A stretch of 33,774 bases of DNA from Alkalibacillus haloalkaliphilus (GCF_007991275.1 NZ_BJYA01000008.1:1-33774); one strand, 5' to 3'. Counted from the first letter of the stretch, positions 8,026 through 14,864 are shown. The notes: generated from the letters alone by a model not told the origin. A program made the numbers and translations.

Positions 8026-8115
8026 TCAAATAAGTAAATGATATCCTAGCCAAAAAATAGCGAGTCCAGACCCAACAAGGACTAATATTAACGTCATCTT
8101 CCCTTGCATGTTCAC
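8026..8115 (-). CDS. Possible 29-aa single-pass membrane peptide
   Basis: A short frame from GTG (8115; also an in-frame ATG at 8109 and GTG at 8121) encodes a peptide with a Lys-containing N-terminus and one hydrophobic helix (TLILVLVGSGLAIFWLGY), ending in TGA. The purine-rich AAGGGGG lies 8 nt upstream of the chosen GTG. Size, topology and location between transcription units resemble the tiny membrane proteins found in sporulating bacilli. No homologue is recognised. It could be a chance frame in AT-rich DNA. Confidence 0.4.
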   Translation of the reverse strand: MNMQGKMTLILVLVGSGLAIFWLGYHLLI

Positions 8116-8275
8116 AGCCACTTCCCCCTTCCTCATTTGGTGCCATTAGTTATAGGTTGAGTTGAGTTAAAAAATATATACTAACGAACTAGAACAAAAA
8201 TTTACTTTCACTTAAATGAATGAAAAAGCCTAGCCCTCAAATAATATTAATTGACTATTGATAAAGGGGGTTTTT

Positions 8276-8965
8276 GTGTTGGGTACTGAACCAATGGACT
8301 TCGTACGAATTACTATGGAAACAATCGTAGGATTTGCCGCTTTATTTGCATTAACTAAAGTGTTAGGTAAGTCACAAATCACACAAATTACCCCTTTTGA
8401 TTTTATTGCAGCCATCATTTTAGGTGAACTGATTGGTAACGCGCTTTACGATAAAGAAATTGGCATTAGTATGATTTTGTTCGCTGTCACTTTATGGGGG
8501 ATATTATTATACACGATAGAGACGATTACGAATAAATATCGGAAAATGCGTAAACCTCTAGAAGGTTCACCATCTCTAATTATTCGACGCGGAGAAATTC
8601 AAAAAGATTTATTAAAAGAAGCAAAACTTGATATGAACCAATTTATGCATTTATTAAGGGACAAAAATGTCTTCTCAATCCAAGAAGTTGAGTATGCAGT
8701 TCTTGAAACAAACGGCACGGTAAATGTTCTTAAAAAGTTTATTCACCAAGTACCAACAAATGAAATCTTAAATCAAACGCCTAAAAGTGTTGAACTGCCG
8801 ATCTCAATTATTTCAGATGGTGAAATCGTCGATGAGAACTTAAAAGAGATTTCATGGGGCTTAGAAGATGTTGAAAGAGAAGTCGAACAACAAGGGTTAA
8901 CCATTCAAGACATTATGTACGCTGAGTGGACACAAGAAAAAGGATTGTATGTCATGCCTTACTAG
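8276..8965 (+). CDS. DUF421 membrane protein, YetF/YdfS family
   Basis: About 229 aa from GTG at 8276 (or TTG at 8279), both behind AAAGGGGG; the TTG at 8258 has no ribosome site. There are two to three N-terminal helices (first about residues 9-29) with the family stretch SQITQITPFDFIAA, ILGELIGNALYD and a third helix. A cytosolic alpha/beta domain follows with SPSLIIRRGEI and VEYAVLETNGTVNVL, as in YetF proteins. YetF-type and related 2Duf proteins sit in the inner membrane of spores and influence spore resistance and germination. Whether this copy is spore-specific is not shown; a TGAATG element at 8217-8222 is only a weak SigG-like match. Confidence 0.85.
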   Translation: MLGTEPMDFVRITMETIVGFAALFALTKVLGKSQITQITPFDFIAAIILGELIGNALYDKEIGISMILFAVTLWGILLYTIETITNKYRKMRKPLEGSPSLIIRRGEIQKDLLKEAKLDMNQFMHLLRDKNVFSIQEVEYAVLETNGTVNVLKKFIHQVPTNEILNQTPKSVELPISIISDGEIVDENLKEISWGLEDVEREVEQQGLTIQDIMYAEWTQEKGLYVMPY

Positions 8966-9000
8966 ACTTTCGTACAGAACAATATGATTTTTCATGATAA

Positions 9001-9031
9001 ATTAGAACTTCCATTTATCTGAAGTTCTAAT
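9001..9031. terminator. Inverted repeat between convergent genes
   Basis: An 11-bp perfect stem (ATTAGAACTTC 9001-9011 with GAAGTTCTAAT 9021-9031) lies between the convergent YetF-like and 98-aa genes. The following T tract is poor on both strands, so termination is likely but not certain. Confidence 0.6.
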
Positions 9032-9077
9032 TAATAATACACTCTGTTAGAACAATAACAATCATCTACACCAAGTA

Positions 9078-9374
9078 CTACAATAATTGCCACCCCATTG
9101 CTAAAAAGAATATAGATCGAACTGATACGAGTAACCCAACAACAATATTAACAGTGAAGAAAAACATGTACATCTTTGGTTTTACTTTTCCCTTAGCTAA
9201 TAAAATCGTTCCTATAATGTACGCAATGATAAATAAAGCAATACTTACCACCGTTACAACCAGAAGTGTGTTTAAAACAGTTAGATGTTCTTCGAAAAAG
9301 TACGCAATATTTTCTCCATACCAACCTAAAAGGAAGGCAAGCAACATCATACTATAAAGCCCAATAATATACAT
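9078..9374 (-). CDS. Small three-helix membrane protein, unknown function
   Basis: 98 aa with hydrophobic segments at about 2-20, 34-60 and 70-95, and little soluble sequence apart from a short Lys-rich loop (AKGKVKPK). No family is recognised. ATG follows AGAGGTG at a rather long distance of 11 nt. It is the last gene in a run of small minus-strand membrane and lipoprotein genes. A short palindromic element lies in the 110-bp gap upstream of it. Confidence 0.6.
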   Translation of the reverse strand: MYIIGLYSMMLLAFLLGWYGENIAYFFEEHLTVLNTLLVVTVVSIALFIIAYIIGTILLAKGKVKPKMYMFFFTVNIVVGLLVSVRSIFFLAMGWQLL

Positions 9375-9428
9375 TTTTTCACAAACACCTCTTTATCATT
9401 ATAAAGACTGTTAATACAACTACTATTT

Positions 9429-9490
9429 CACTAACCTGCTTCGTTAGTGGATTAAGGAAAAGTTCTTCAATTAACGCACCCGTTAGTTTA
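9429..9490. repeat. Dispersed CTGCTTCGTTAG element, copy A
   Basis: CACTAAC (9429-9435) and GTTAGTG (9443-9449) form a perfect palindrome around CTGCTTC. About 30 nt further on, a second CCGTTAG-type word runs into the stop codon of the 76-aa gene. It shares CTGCTYCGTTA with copies at about 9777, 10917 and 12015. Confidence 0.65.
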
Positions 9491-9718
9491 ATGACTTTCC
9501 CTTTTAAAGAACACGACAAAAAAGATAATTCCAATAAGGAAGAATAACGCTATAAAAAGGTTATCTAATATAGGTATTGTTTTTGGATTAGTTGCAAACT
9601 GTCCAGTGTTTATTTGTGCAGACCAATAGACGTATCTACTTAACCTTTCAATCGTAAAAATTAGTCCACTGGTTAAAATGAATACAGACCCTAAAATCAG
9701 ACTTATTTTTTTATCCAA
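9488..9718 (-). CDS. Small two-helix membrane protein, unknown function
   Basis: 76 aa, with helices at about 5-25 and 51-70 flanking an external-looking loop that contains WSAQINTGQF and a Pro-Ile segment. TTG start preceded by AAGGAGGG with a 6-nt gap, which is convincing despite the rare start codon. Its stop codon abuts a dispersed CTGCTTCGTTAG element. No homologue is recognised. Part of a run of short AT-rich minus-strand genes that looks accessory. Confidence 0.6.
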   Translation of the reverse strand: MDKKISLILGSVFILTSGLIFTIERLSRYVYWSAQINTGQFATNPKTIPILDNLFIALFFLIGIIFFVVFFKRESH

Positions 9719-9776
9719 TACATTCCCTCCTTGGTTTAATAATGGAATTTGATTTTTTAATAACTAATTTCTCCTA

Positions 9777-9832
9777 AACTATCCTGCTCCGTTAATTCAA
9801 GAGCGATTATTCTTACCGAACAATCGCCCCCT
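9777..9832. repeat. Dispersed CTGCTCCGTTA element, copy B
   Basis: CTATCCTGCTCCGTTAATTC is followed by an imperfect hairpin pairing GCGATT with AATCGC (9803-9827). It lies 30 nt past the stop of the 105-aa gene on its coding strand. There is no T run, so it is not a standard terminator. Confidence 0.6.
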
Positions 9833-9861
9833 TTACTTTTAGTTCAAATTTGCACAATTTG

Positions 9862-10179
9862 TTATACATACTTTTCATTTTTAATCCATTTCACATAATT
9901 GTGAACGAAGCCCATTAATAAGAGTGAAAAGAAAACTATACCGAGGATTATATACTCAATTGAAGATAAATCTCCTATCCAGTATATAACAAGAAACAAT
10001 AGCGTAATAAATGGAATTCCCCATAAAGTGCGTATCATCTTTCTTCTATAAGTTAATCTATGATAATTTAGTACAAAACCTTTATCGTTTTTTTCTTCAT
10101 CTTTATACATTGACGACAAAATTGGATTAAGAATTAGAACGACTAATATTGGACCAATAAAATACAATAAAATATTCAT
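9862..10179 (-). CDS. Small membrane protein, unknown function
   Basis: 105 aa, with hydrophobic segments at about 2-22, 52-70 and 73-93 and a basic central loop (HRLTYRRKMIR). ATG follows AGGGGGTAATA. No recognised family. It lies in the accessory run between a 191-aa lipoprotein gene and a 76-aa membrane protein, all on the minus strand and separated by 100-150 nt, so each may be a separate unit rather than one operon. Confidence 0.6.
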   Translation of the reverse strand: MNILLYFIGPILVVLILNPILSSMYKDEEKNDKGFVLNYHRLTYRRKMIRTLWGIPFITLLFLVIYWIGDLSSIEYIILGIVFFSLLLMGFVHNYVKWIKNEKYV

Positions 10180-10288
10180 TATTACCCCCTAGAAAGAAAT
10201 AAAACTTCTTTTTCTTACCAACCTGATAAGAACAAACCTCTTTATTCAACTCTAGCCCGCAATAGTTGAAAGGCAAACTATTTACTCG

Positions 10289-10864
10289 TTATTTGATTAG
10301 TATCTCAATGTCATCATCGTTTTCTTCTATCAGTTCATTCAATAAGCGTTGGTATTTTTCATTTATTTTTTCAACATCTTCTTCGGTTTCAGGTGAATAA
10401 TCACCCATATGCTCATCAAAGAACCCATAAATATATGCTTGTCGCCCTGCACTTTTCTTTGTATATTCCTTATAATATTCTTTAGGTTCCATATCAAAAC
10501 GGTCAGCCTGTGCTTCTGCAAACTCTCTTTCTTTTTTCATAAAGTCTCTACTATCTTCAAGTATCCCCTCTTCATCTTGGAAAGGGAAGAGACTATGTGT
10601 TTCAACTGCTATTTCCACTTCTTCCATGACATCAATATCCATTTCTTTAGCTTCTTGAATAATCAAAGTTTCTTCGACAAATGTTTCAATTTTATCAGGT
10701 AATTCTTCATCTTCCACCTCCATAAAAAAGCGAACGTCCCCCACCGTTATTTCTTCCCCTCTTACGTTAGCAGCGACATCATCATGATCAAATTTAGTTG
10801 AATCATAGCATCCAACCATGAAACTTATGCTTATCATTGCAATAAAACTAATTAACTTGTGCAT
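10289..10864 (-). CDS. Lipoprotein with SurA-like N-terminal domain
   Basis: 191 aa. The signal peptide ends in a lipobox-like MVGC with Cys19 as the modified residue, so the protein is probably tethered outside the membrane. Residues 31-70 (VAANVRGEEITVGDVR then a helix-rich stretch) match the start of the SurA/PrsA-type chaperone N-domain. The rest is helical and acidic. There is no parvulin (PPIase) domain, so any activity would be chaperone-like binding rather than prolyl isomerisation. The ATG has only a weak GGGG ribosome site. The fold call is tentative; unknown-function lipoprotein is the fallback. Confidence 0.6.
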   Translation of the reverse strand: MHKLISFIAMISISFMVGCYDSTKFDHDDVAANVRGEEITVGDVRFFMEVEDEELPDKIETFVEETLIIQEAKEMDIDVMEEVEIAVETHSLFPFQDEEGILEDSRDFMKKEREFAEAQADRFDMEPKEYYKEYTKKSAGRQAYIYGFFDEHMGDYSPETEEDVEKINEKYQRLLNELIEENDDDIEILIK

Positions 10865-10916
10865 AATTTAACCCCTAACTCTCTAAGTTCCGTTCTTTTT
10901 ATAACAAACCATCTTC

Positions 10917-10976
10917 CACTAACTGCTTCGTTAGCTCAAGGTCGATCACTTATATAGAACAATCGACCCCGTTAGC
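10917..10976. repeat. Dispersed CTGCTTCGTTAG element, copy C
   Basis: CTAAC-TGCTTC-GTTAG (10919-10934) is followed by a clean 7-bp stem, GGTCGAT (10940-10946) with ATCGACC (10962-10968), and a closing CCGTTAG. It begins within 10 nt of the stop of the 119-aa lipoprotein gene on that gene's strand. Same orientation as the other copies. Confidence 0.65.
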
Positions 10977-10983
10977 ACAATAT

Positions 10984-11343
10984 CTATTCTACAATCTCAA
11001 CCCTCTCAGCAGTTCCACCTTGGGGTTCGGTATCGTAAAATTCATCTGGTGCCCAAACTATTACTTTATCTCCTATTTTAAATTCAGCCAATTTATCTTT
11101 TTCAAATGAAAATGAATACAATAATGCGCTATCATACTTTTCATATGCTTCTTCAACTGTTAGTCCTTGATTTAATTCCACGAATTCTTCAACGAATAGG
11201 AAACTAGAATCACTTTCACCACCGATAACAGTTCCTTCAAACTTAACTGTTCCGTCTAGTTCCTCCGACTTTTCAGAACCTGAACACCCTAATAAAGCAA
11301 AAACTAATATGAATAAAAACATAGTAAAAATTAGTCTTTTCAT
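10984..11343 (-). CDS. DUF3221-like lipoprotein
   Basis: 119 aa. The first 20 residues are a lipoprotein signal peptide ending ALLGC (Cys20). The mature part begins with a Ser/Glu-rich linker and forms a small beta domain, FEGTVIGGES to FKIGDKVIVW, consistent with the secreted DUF3221 (YobA-type) family. Function unknown. ATG behind GAGGGAGGTC with a longish spacer. Its stop is followed directly by a dispersed hairpin element instead of an ordinary terminator. Confidence 0.65.
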   Translation of the reverse strand: MKRLIFTMFLFILVFALLGCSGSEKSEELDGTVKFEGTVIGGESDSSFLFVEEFVELNQGLTVEEAYEKYDSALLYSFSFEKDKLAEFKIGDKVIVWAPDEFYDTEPQGGTAERVEIVE

Positions 11344-11439
11344 AAAATAATGACCTCCCTCTTTTTAGATAAGGCGATGTTGCTTTGGTAAAAGTTACTG
11401 TTTTAATGTTAACATAATATTCCAACAATTAAATCATTA

Positions 11440-11473
11440 AAAAAGGACGACCAATTTAATTGATCGCCTTTTT
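11440..11473 (-). terminator. Terminator of the VOC gene
   Basis: An interrupted stem (AAAGG/CCTTT, CGA/TCG, CAATT/AATTG) at 11443-11471 is followed on the minus strand by TTTTTT. It lies about 45 nt beyond the VOC stop. Confidence 0.65.
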
Positions 11474-11517
11474 AATCTCTTGCGCTCTGTAATTTAAATA
11501 TTAATTAACAAGCTTTT

Positions 11518-11961
11518 TTATTGGTCAGTAATAATTAACATATCAGATTCATCAAACTCCCAATCCTCTCCATAGGCAACTTCCCAATAGTAACCATCAA
11601 GGTCGGTGAAGTAACCTCCATATCCACCCCAATCAGTCTTTTTGGGCTCCTTTTCAATGGTAGCTCCAGCTATCTCAGCCATCTTTAAAACTTCGTCAAC
11701 TTCTGCCATTGACTTTGCATTATAGGCTAATGTTATTCCTGGAAACCCATTTGATATTGTTGGAGGATTGTCTTCATTTACATCTTTGGCGAGTTCTTCT
11801 AGTGGGTACAAGGCTATTCTTGTTCCTTCATTTCTAAAAAAAATAATGAAAGGATTTGATTCTGGTCCTCTAATTGATGTGTCAAATCCAAGCTCCTTAA
11901 AAAAATTATGTGATTTTACAATATCCTTTGTACCAAGTGTAATAAGATTTAATCTATTCAT
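11518..11961 (-). CDS. VOC (glyoxalase/bleomycin-resistance) superfamily protein
   Basis: 147 aa, with the paired beta-alpha-beta-beta-beta modules of vicinal-oxygen-chelate proteins. The first module starts MNRLNLITLGTKDI and reaches FFRNEGTRIALY; the second ends in GGYGGYFTDLDGYYWEVAY, whose final Glu (about 127) is a typical metal ligand. Substrate is not predictable; members include dioxygenases, glyoxalase-like enzymes and drug-binding proteins. ATG after TGGAGGG. Located at the edge of the accessory run with its own terminator. Confidence 0.85.
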   Translation of the reverse strand: MNRLNLITLGTKDIVKSHNFFKELGFDTSIRGPESNPFIIFFRNEGTRIALYPLEELAKDVNEDNPPTISNGFPGITLAYNAKSMAEVDEVLKMAEIAGATIEKEPKKTDWGGYGGYFTDLDGYYWEVAYGEDWEFDESDMLIITDQ

Positions 11962-12014
11962 TTTTACCCTCCATTTAATAAGTTTATATTTTTAGATCAT
12001 TCAACTTTCACCAA

Positions 12015-12036
12015 ATAACCCTGCTCCGTTACTTTA
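12015..12036. repeat. Dispersed CTGCTCCGTTA element, partial copy D
   Basis: AACCCTGCTCCGTTACTTTAAG matches the 5' half of copies A-C, but the hairpin half is missing or degraded. It lies 55 nt upstream of the VOC gene start. The rest of 11962-12119 is AT-rich with no gene. Confidence 0.5.
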
Positions 12037-12119
12037 AGTACATTTGTTAATAAATTTTTCCATCTCTTATATTAACTTTAACATAATTTACTAATCCCTA
12101 TAACTCCTTAATATATCAG

Positions 12120-12158
12120 CAAAATAAAACACGTGAATTTGCATAAGAATTCACGTGT
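12120..12158 (-). terminator. Terminator of the MBL-fold gene
   Basis: A perfect 11-bp stem (ACACGTGAATT 12129-12139 with AATTCACGTGT 12148-12158) is followed on the minus strand by TTTTATTTTG. A shorter AACCGG/CCGGTT hairpin overlaps the gene's 3' end around 12209-12231. Confidence 0.8.
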
Positions 12159-12219
12159 GAAATAGTAGGTTTTTTGTCTGTGTGTATATGAACGGAACCG
12201 TTAATCTAACCGGGGACTT

Positions 12220-13116
12220 TTAAACCGGTTTTATCATGACGCGAAAATTTTCAATTTCAAACTTAGCTTTATTATCCTCAACTAATGCTCGTACGTAAGC
12301 AGACACAGCTGTCCTAAACAGCATAAACATTGAGAGTTGATCGGCTTTAACATCATGTCGAGCACACATAAACGACACGATATCTTCATGAGATAAACCA
12401 TGTGCCGAGCGATCAAGCATTTCCTTTACTGAACTTAAAATGTTTTGGTGATATTCAATATTATACTGAATAGTACTTTTAAAGTCCTCTTCATAAGGCC
12501 CATGCCCTGGTACAGCACCATCATAAACTTTATCTTTTATTTTTTCTAGGCTCTCAATCGTGTCTTTTGCACACGTAATGTACGGAATTTTATGCTTGTT
12601 TAACTCTTTTTTACCAAAATAACTATCAGCAGCATACAGTATGCCTTTTGTTGCAAGCGCAAATTGGTGATAGCTATGTCCTGGGGTTGCGATAAATTCT
12701 ATATTAAACCCATCTATATTTTGTTCACCTTCATCGACGATTAAATCCACTTCAACTGGAGGACCTTCTAAAAACTTATTTCTAAGCTCTTCAACTGGTG
12801 TATTACCTTGAAACATATAGATCGGCTCAATGATCGGATTCTCAACGATCGCCGCTTCTAATTTAGGTGCCATAACTTTAACATCGTAATGTTTTTTTAA
12901 ATAAGCTGCTCCGCCATAATGATCTGCATGTGCGTGTGTAATAAATAAATGAGTAATCGGTAACTCTGCTTCTTCTAATTGACGCACGACTTTTCTAATA
13001 GCCGATTGGTCAATGGCAGCATCAATGATCAGTCCATTATTTCCTTCATGCACATAGCCAACATTGACGGAGCTTGAGAAGTAGTAACAATTATTATTTA
13101 ATCGATTCATTTTCAT
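12220..13116 (-). CDS. MBL-fold metallo-hydrolase
   Basis: 298 aa. The zinc-binding motif HAHADH is at 61-66, with further ligands His147 (TPGHSYH), Asp164 (AADSYF) and His205 (PGHG), so a dinuclear metal site looks intact. The fold serves thiol-ester hydrolases, glyoxalase II-like enzymes and lactonases; the C-terminal helical region (about 225-298) is typical of the beta-lactamase-like hydrolases of bacilli. Substrate not predictable. ATG preceded by AAAGGA. Monocistronic, between the accessory run and the small genes next to the coat cluster. Confidence 0.88.
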   Translation of the reverse strand: MKMNRLNNNCYYFSSSVNVGYVHEGNNGLIIDAAIDQSAIRKVVRQLEEAELPITHLFITHAHADHYGGAAYLKKHYDVKVMAPKLEAAIVENPIIEPIYMFQGNTPVEELRNKFLEGPPVEVDLIVDEGEQNIDGFNIEFIATPGHSYHQFALATKGILYAADSYFGKKELNKHKIPYITCAKDTIESLEKIKDKVYDGAVPGHGPYEEDFKSTIQYNIEYHQNILSSVKEMLDRSAHGLSHEDIVSFMCARHDVKADQLSMFMLFRTAVSAYVRALVEDNKAKFEIENFRVMIKPV

Positions 13117-13150
13117 AGACTAGAATCCTTTCTTTAGCGGACTGGCTTAA

Positions 13151-13465
13151 TTAAATGCTTTCGCTAAAGTATTGACCTTTTCCTGTTATTTTAGAAAAAT
13201 TTCTCTCAGCAGATTGGTTTGCCATAGATCCTGGGGTGTAAAGCTGCTCAGTTTCTGCTTGTTTACCATTTTTAGGACTGTTTTGATTGTTATAACGTAA
13301 GCTCATCCTTCTTCTTTCTTCAGCATATTCGAACGGATGTTTACGCCTCGTCTCTAATTCTACACGAAATGGTCTTTCGATTACGAATGGAGACTTCGTT
13401 TCACCAGCTACTCTTCTGTGGTATTGACTATATTGATGTTGATCAACTGGCAAAATGTATCCCAT
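13151..13465 (-). CDS. Conserved-looking 104-aa protein of unknown function
   Basis: The protein starts MGYILPVDQHQYSQYHRRV, a beginning I associate with small uncharacterised Bacillaceae proteins, then has an Arg/Lys-rich middle (RKHPFEYAEERRRMSLR) and a low-complexity Asn/Gln/Ser-rich C-terminal half. There is no signal peptide or membrane helix. The ribosome site AAGGAGG is strong. It lies in a block of small minus-strand genes leading to the spore-coat cluster, so a sporulation role is possible but unproven. Confidence 0.6.
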   Translation of the reverse strand: MGYILPVDQHQYSQYHRRVAGETKSPFVIERPFRVELETRRKHPFEYAEERRRMSLRYNNQNSPKNGKQAETEQLYTPGSMANQSAERNFSKITGKGQYFSESI

Positions 13466-13528
13466 ATGACCAACCTCCTTCTTATATTAATCCTATTCCC
13501 GTTATTACTTATACTTATTCGTCTCAGG

Positions 13529-13720
13529 TTACTTCGGTTTGTCGATTTTCTTCTCTAAATCTGCCATCCACTTTTCAATCTTTTGCGCATCACCTTCTAA
13601 CATTTTCTCCCACTTATAGTATTCACTCGTCTGTTTGTCGTATTTTTGTTGGGGTGATTGGTTTAATTGCTTAGTCAATTGCTTCAAATGGTTCATTAGG
13701 AGAATGAATCGGTCAGGCAT
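13529..13720 (-). CDS. 63-aa coiled-coil protein of unknown function
   Basis: A short, highly charged, mostly helical protein (LLMNHLKQLTKQLNQ, then WEKMLEGDAQKIEKWMADL) with heptad-like spacing of hydrophobic residues. No membrane segment. ATG with AAAAAGGTGTGATAATCT upstream. No family recognised. Neighbours are the 104-aa protein and the 74-aa probable spore protein. Confidence 0.6.
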   Translation of the reverse strand: MPDRFILLMNHLKQLTKQLNQSPQQKYDKQTSEYYKWEKMLEGDAQKIEKWMADLEKKIDKPK

Positions 13721-13824
13721 AGATTATCACACCTTTTTCAAAAATTTTGTCTAACTTTGTGCGTTATATAATTTTTCCATAAAAAAACTGTCTTATTTTG
13801 TTCTTTATCAAGAATAAAGCCCTA

Positions 13825-13855
13825 TAAAAAAAGAACTCGGACTAAATCCGAGTTC
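13825..13855 (-). terminator. Terminator of the 74-aa gene
   Basis: A perfect 9-bp stem (GAACTCGGA 13833-13841 with TCCGAGTTC 13847-13855) is followed on the minus strand by TTTTTTTATAGGG. Confidence 0.92.
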
Positions 13856-13866
13856 CTACGTATCGA

Positions 13867-14091
13867 TTAAATCCAGAAAAACGGTGGACGTCTCTCTTCA
13901 CCATCGTCTTGATCGTCCTCTTTCATTTCTACATCTTCTGACACCATTTCCTCCATTTCCTCATGACGAGGCTCTTCATCCATGCGAGGGCCAAACCATG
14001 GATGAGATTCTCTTTCAGGGGACTCGAAATGAACATTATCAGCTCTAATAATTAAGTCCTTTACGTGGATTTCTTTTTTAGAATCGGACAT
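13867..14091 (-). CDS. 74-aa acidic protein, probable spore-coat-associated
   Basis: ATG at 14091 is chosen because AAAGGAG lies 8 nt upstream; the GTG at 14100 touches the ribosome site. The protein begins with a Lys-rich segment (KKEIHVKDLIIRADNVHFE), continues through a Pro/Arg/Glu-rich middle with WFGPR, becomes very acidic, and ends RRPPFFWI. No catalytic motif. It is divergent from cotZ. A full GerE consensus box lies in the shared intergenic region and a near-SigK -10 precedes the gene, suggesting late mother-cell expression. No name is assigned. Confidence 0.65.
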   Translation of the reverse strand: MSDSKKEIHVKDLIIRADNVHFESPERESHPWFGPRMDEEPRHEEMEEMVSEDVEMKEDDQDDGEERRPPFFWI

Positions 14092-14128
14092 GCTTTTCAC
14101 TCCTTTAAGTGTTAGGCGTTTCGTTAAC

Positions 14129-14174
14129 TAGTATATTCAGTACTTTAAAATTAGCATAGGTTGATGACCTATAT
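14129..14174 (-). promoter_or_regulatory. GerE box and possible SigK promoter for the 74-aa gene
   Basis: On the minus strand ATATAGGTCATC (14163-14174) fits the GerE consensus RWWTRGGYnnYY at every position. An overlapping inverted copy on the plus strand (14154-14165) has one mismatch. About 26 nt downstream, AATATACTA (14129-14137) matches the SigK -10 CATAnnnTA except for the first base. Confidence 0.5.
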
Positions 14175-14225
14175 TTTCCAAATCCTTTAATTTAACCCTT
14201 CGAAACTTTTTTGGCGAATGCCCAC

Positions 14226-14252
14226 ACCTATATGGGTAAAATGCATACATTA
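14226..14252 (+). promoter_or_regulatory. SigK promoter with GerE box for cotZ/cotY
   Basis: The -35 AC (14226-14227) and -10 CATACATTA (14244-14252) fit SigK (AC, 16 nt, CATAnnnTA). ATATGGGT (14230-14237), between them, fits the core of the GerE box. This is the expected control for late outer-coat genes. Confidence 0.7.
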
Positions 14253-14299
14253 TTATCGTAACAAGAGTCAATATTGACCAATAAGAAAGGAGCTTGCTT

Positions 14300-14758
14300 A
14301 TGACTTGTCGAGATAAGCGTCGTATTGAAGAAGATACTAACTGCGTAGCCGATATTCTACGCCAGATCGTTGATGCACAAGATGATATTGTCGATGACGA
14401 TTGCGATATTAGTTGTGAACAGTCAATACAAGATTTACGAGGTGACACTACTGCACCCAACAGTTTAGATACAGTTCCAGTATTACTATACTGTAAATGT
14501 GACCCATTTAAGGGGTATGGTGTCCGCAATGATCAACAAAGGACTGTTGTAGACAGCTTTTATTTCCGTGTTAACAGCATCGACGACGATAACTGTGCAA
14601 CGTTAGAGTTATTACGCGACCCTTCTGACTCGCACACAGGCGCACCGGATCCAACTAAGCAAAAAACCGCCAACCTACGCGCAACAGGTATTTGCATCAC
14701 AGTTGATTTAGAGTGCTTCTGCCACGTAACTTGTTTACCGGCTATTAACGCACTTTAA
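14300..14758 (+). CDS. cotZ: Outer spore-coat protein, CotY/CotZ family
   Basis: 152 aa from ATG at 14300, which has AAAGGAG upstream; TTG at 14294 is too close to it. Cysteine-rich (11 Cys) with the family pattern: a N-terminal DxxCDISC pair, DTVPVLLYCKCDPFKGYG, the FYFRV strand, NCATLELL and the C-terminal GICITVDLECFCHVTC. CotZ, CotY and exosporial ExsY proteins cross-link through cysteines into the outer crust or exosporium lattice. CotY and CotZ cannot be separated here; cotZ is used because it lies beside cotO as in Bacillus subtilis. Only one copy is in the window. Confidence 0.9.
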   Translation: MTCRDKRRIEEDTNCVADILRQIVDAQDDIVDDDCDISCEQSIQDLRGDTTAPNSLDTVPVLLYCKCDPFKGYGVRNDQQRTVVDSFYFRVNSIDDDNCATLELLRDPSDSHTGAPDPTKQKTANLRATGICITVDLECFCHVTCLPAINAL

Positions 14759-14775
14759 TATTACCGCGCACATTT

Positions 14776-14810
14776 AACGAGTCTGCTATATTAATAGCAG
14801 GCTCGTTTTT
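14776..14810 (+). terminator. Terminator after cotZ
   Basis: A 13-bp-class stem with one G-T pair (AACGAG-T-CTGCTA with TAGCAG-G-CTCGTT, 14776-14807) is followed by TTTTT. Confidence 0.9.
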
Positions 14811-14814
14811 AGTA

Positions 14815-14862
14815 TCTAAAAAAGAAAGGCAACTAGGCGACTCCTCCCTAGTTGCCTTTCTT
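14815..14862 (-). terminator. Terminator after cotO
   Basis: A perfect 16-bp stem (14822-14837 with 14847-14862, containing GGCAACTAGG/CCTAGTTGCC) precedes a T run on the minus strand. It sits back-to-back with the cotZ terminator. Confidence 0.92.
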
Positions 14863-14864
14863 AA

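Noticed and set aside
9429-10976. Integron cassette array (attC sites)
   Set aside because: The elements lack convincing GTTRRRY/RYYYAAC core pairs at both ends, and no integron integrase is in the window. Only the gene-plus-3'-element layout is similar.
10917-10976. Ordinary terminator after the DUF3221-like gene
   Set aside because: The hairpin is clean but has no T run on either strand, and the surrounding sequence is shared with the other dispersed copies.
14137-14529. 130-aa minus-strand frame opposite cotZ
   Set aside because: It overlaps the well-supported CotY/CotZ coding sequence and the SigK/GerE region, is Ser/Ile-rich, and has no ribosome site.
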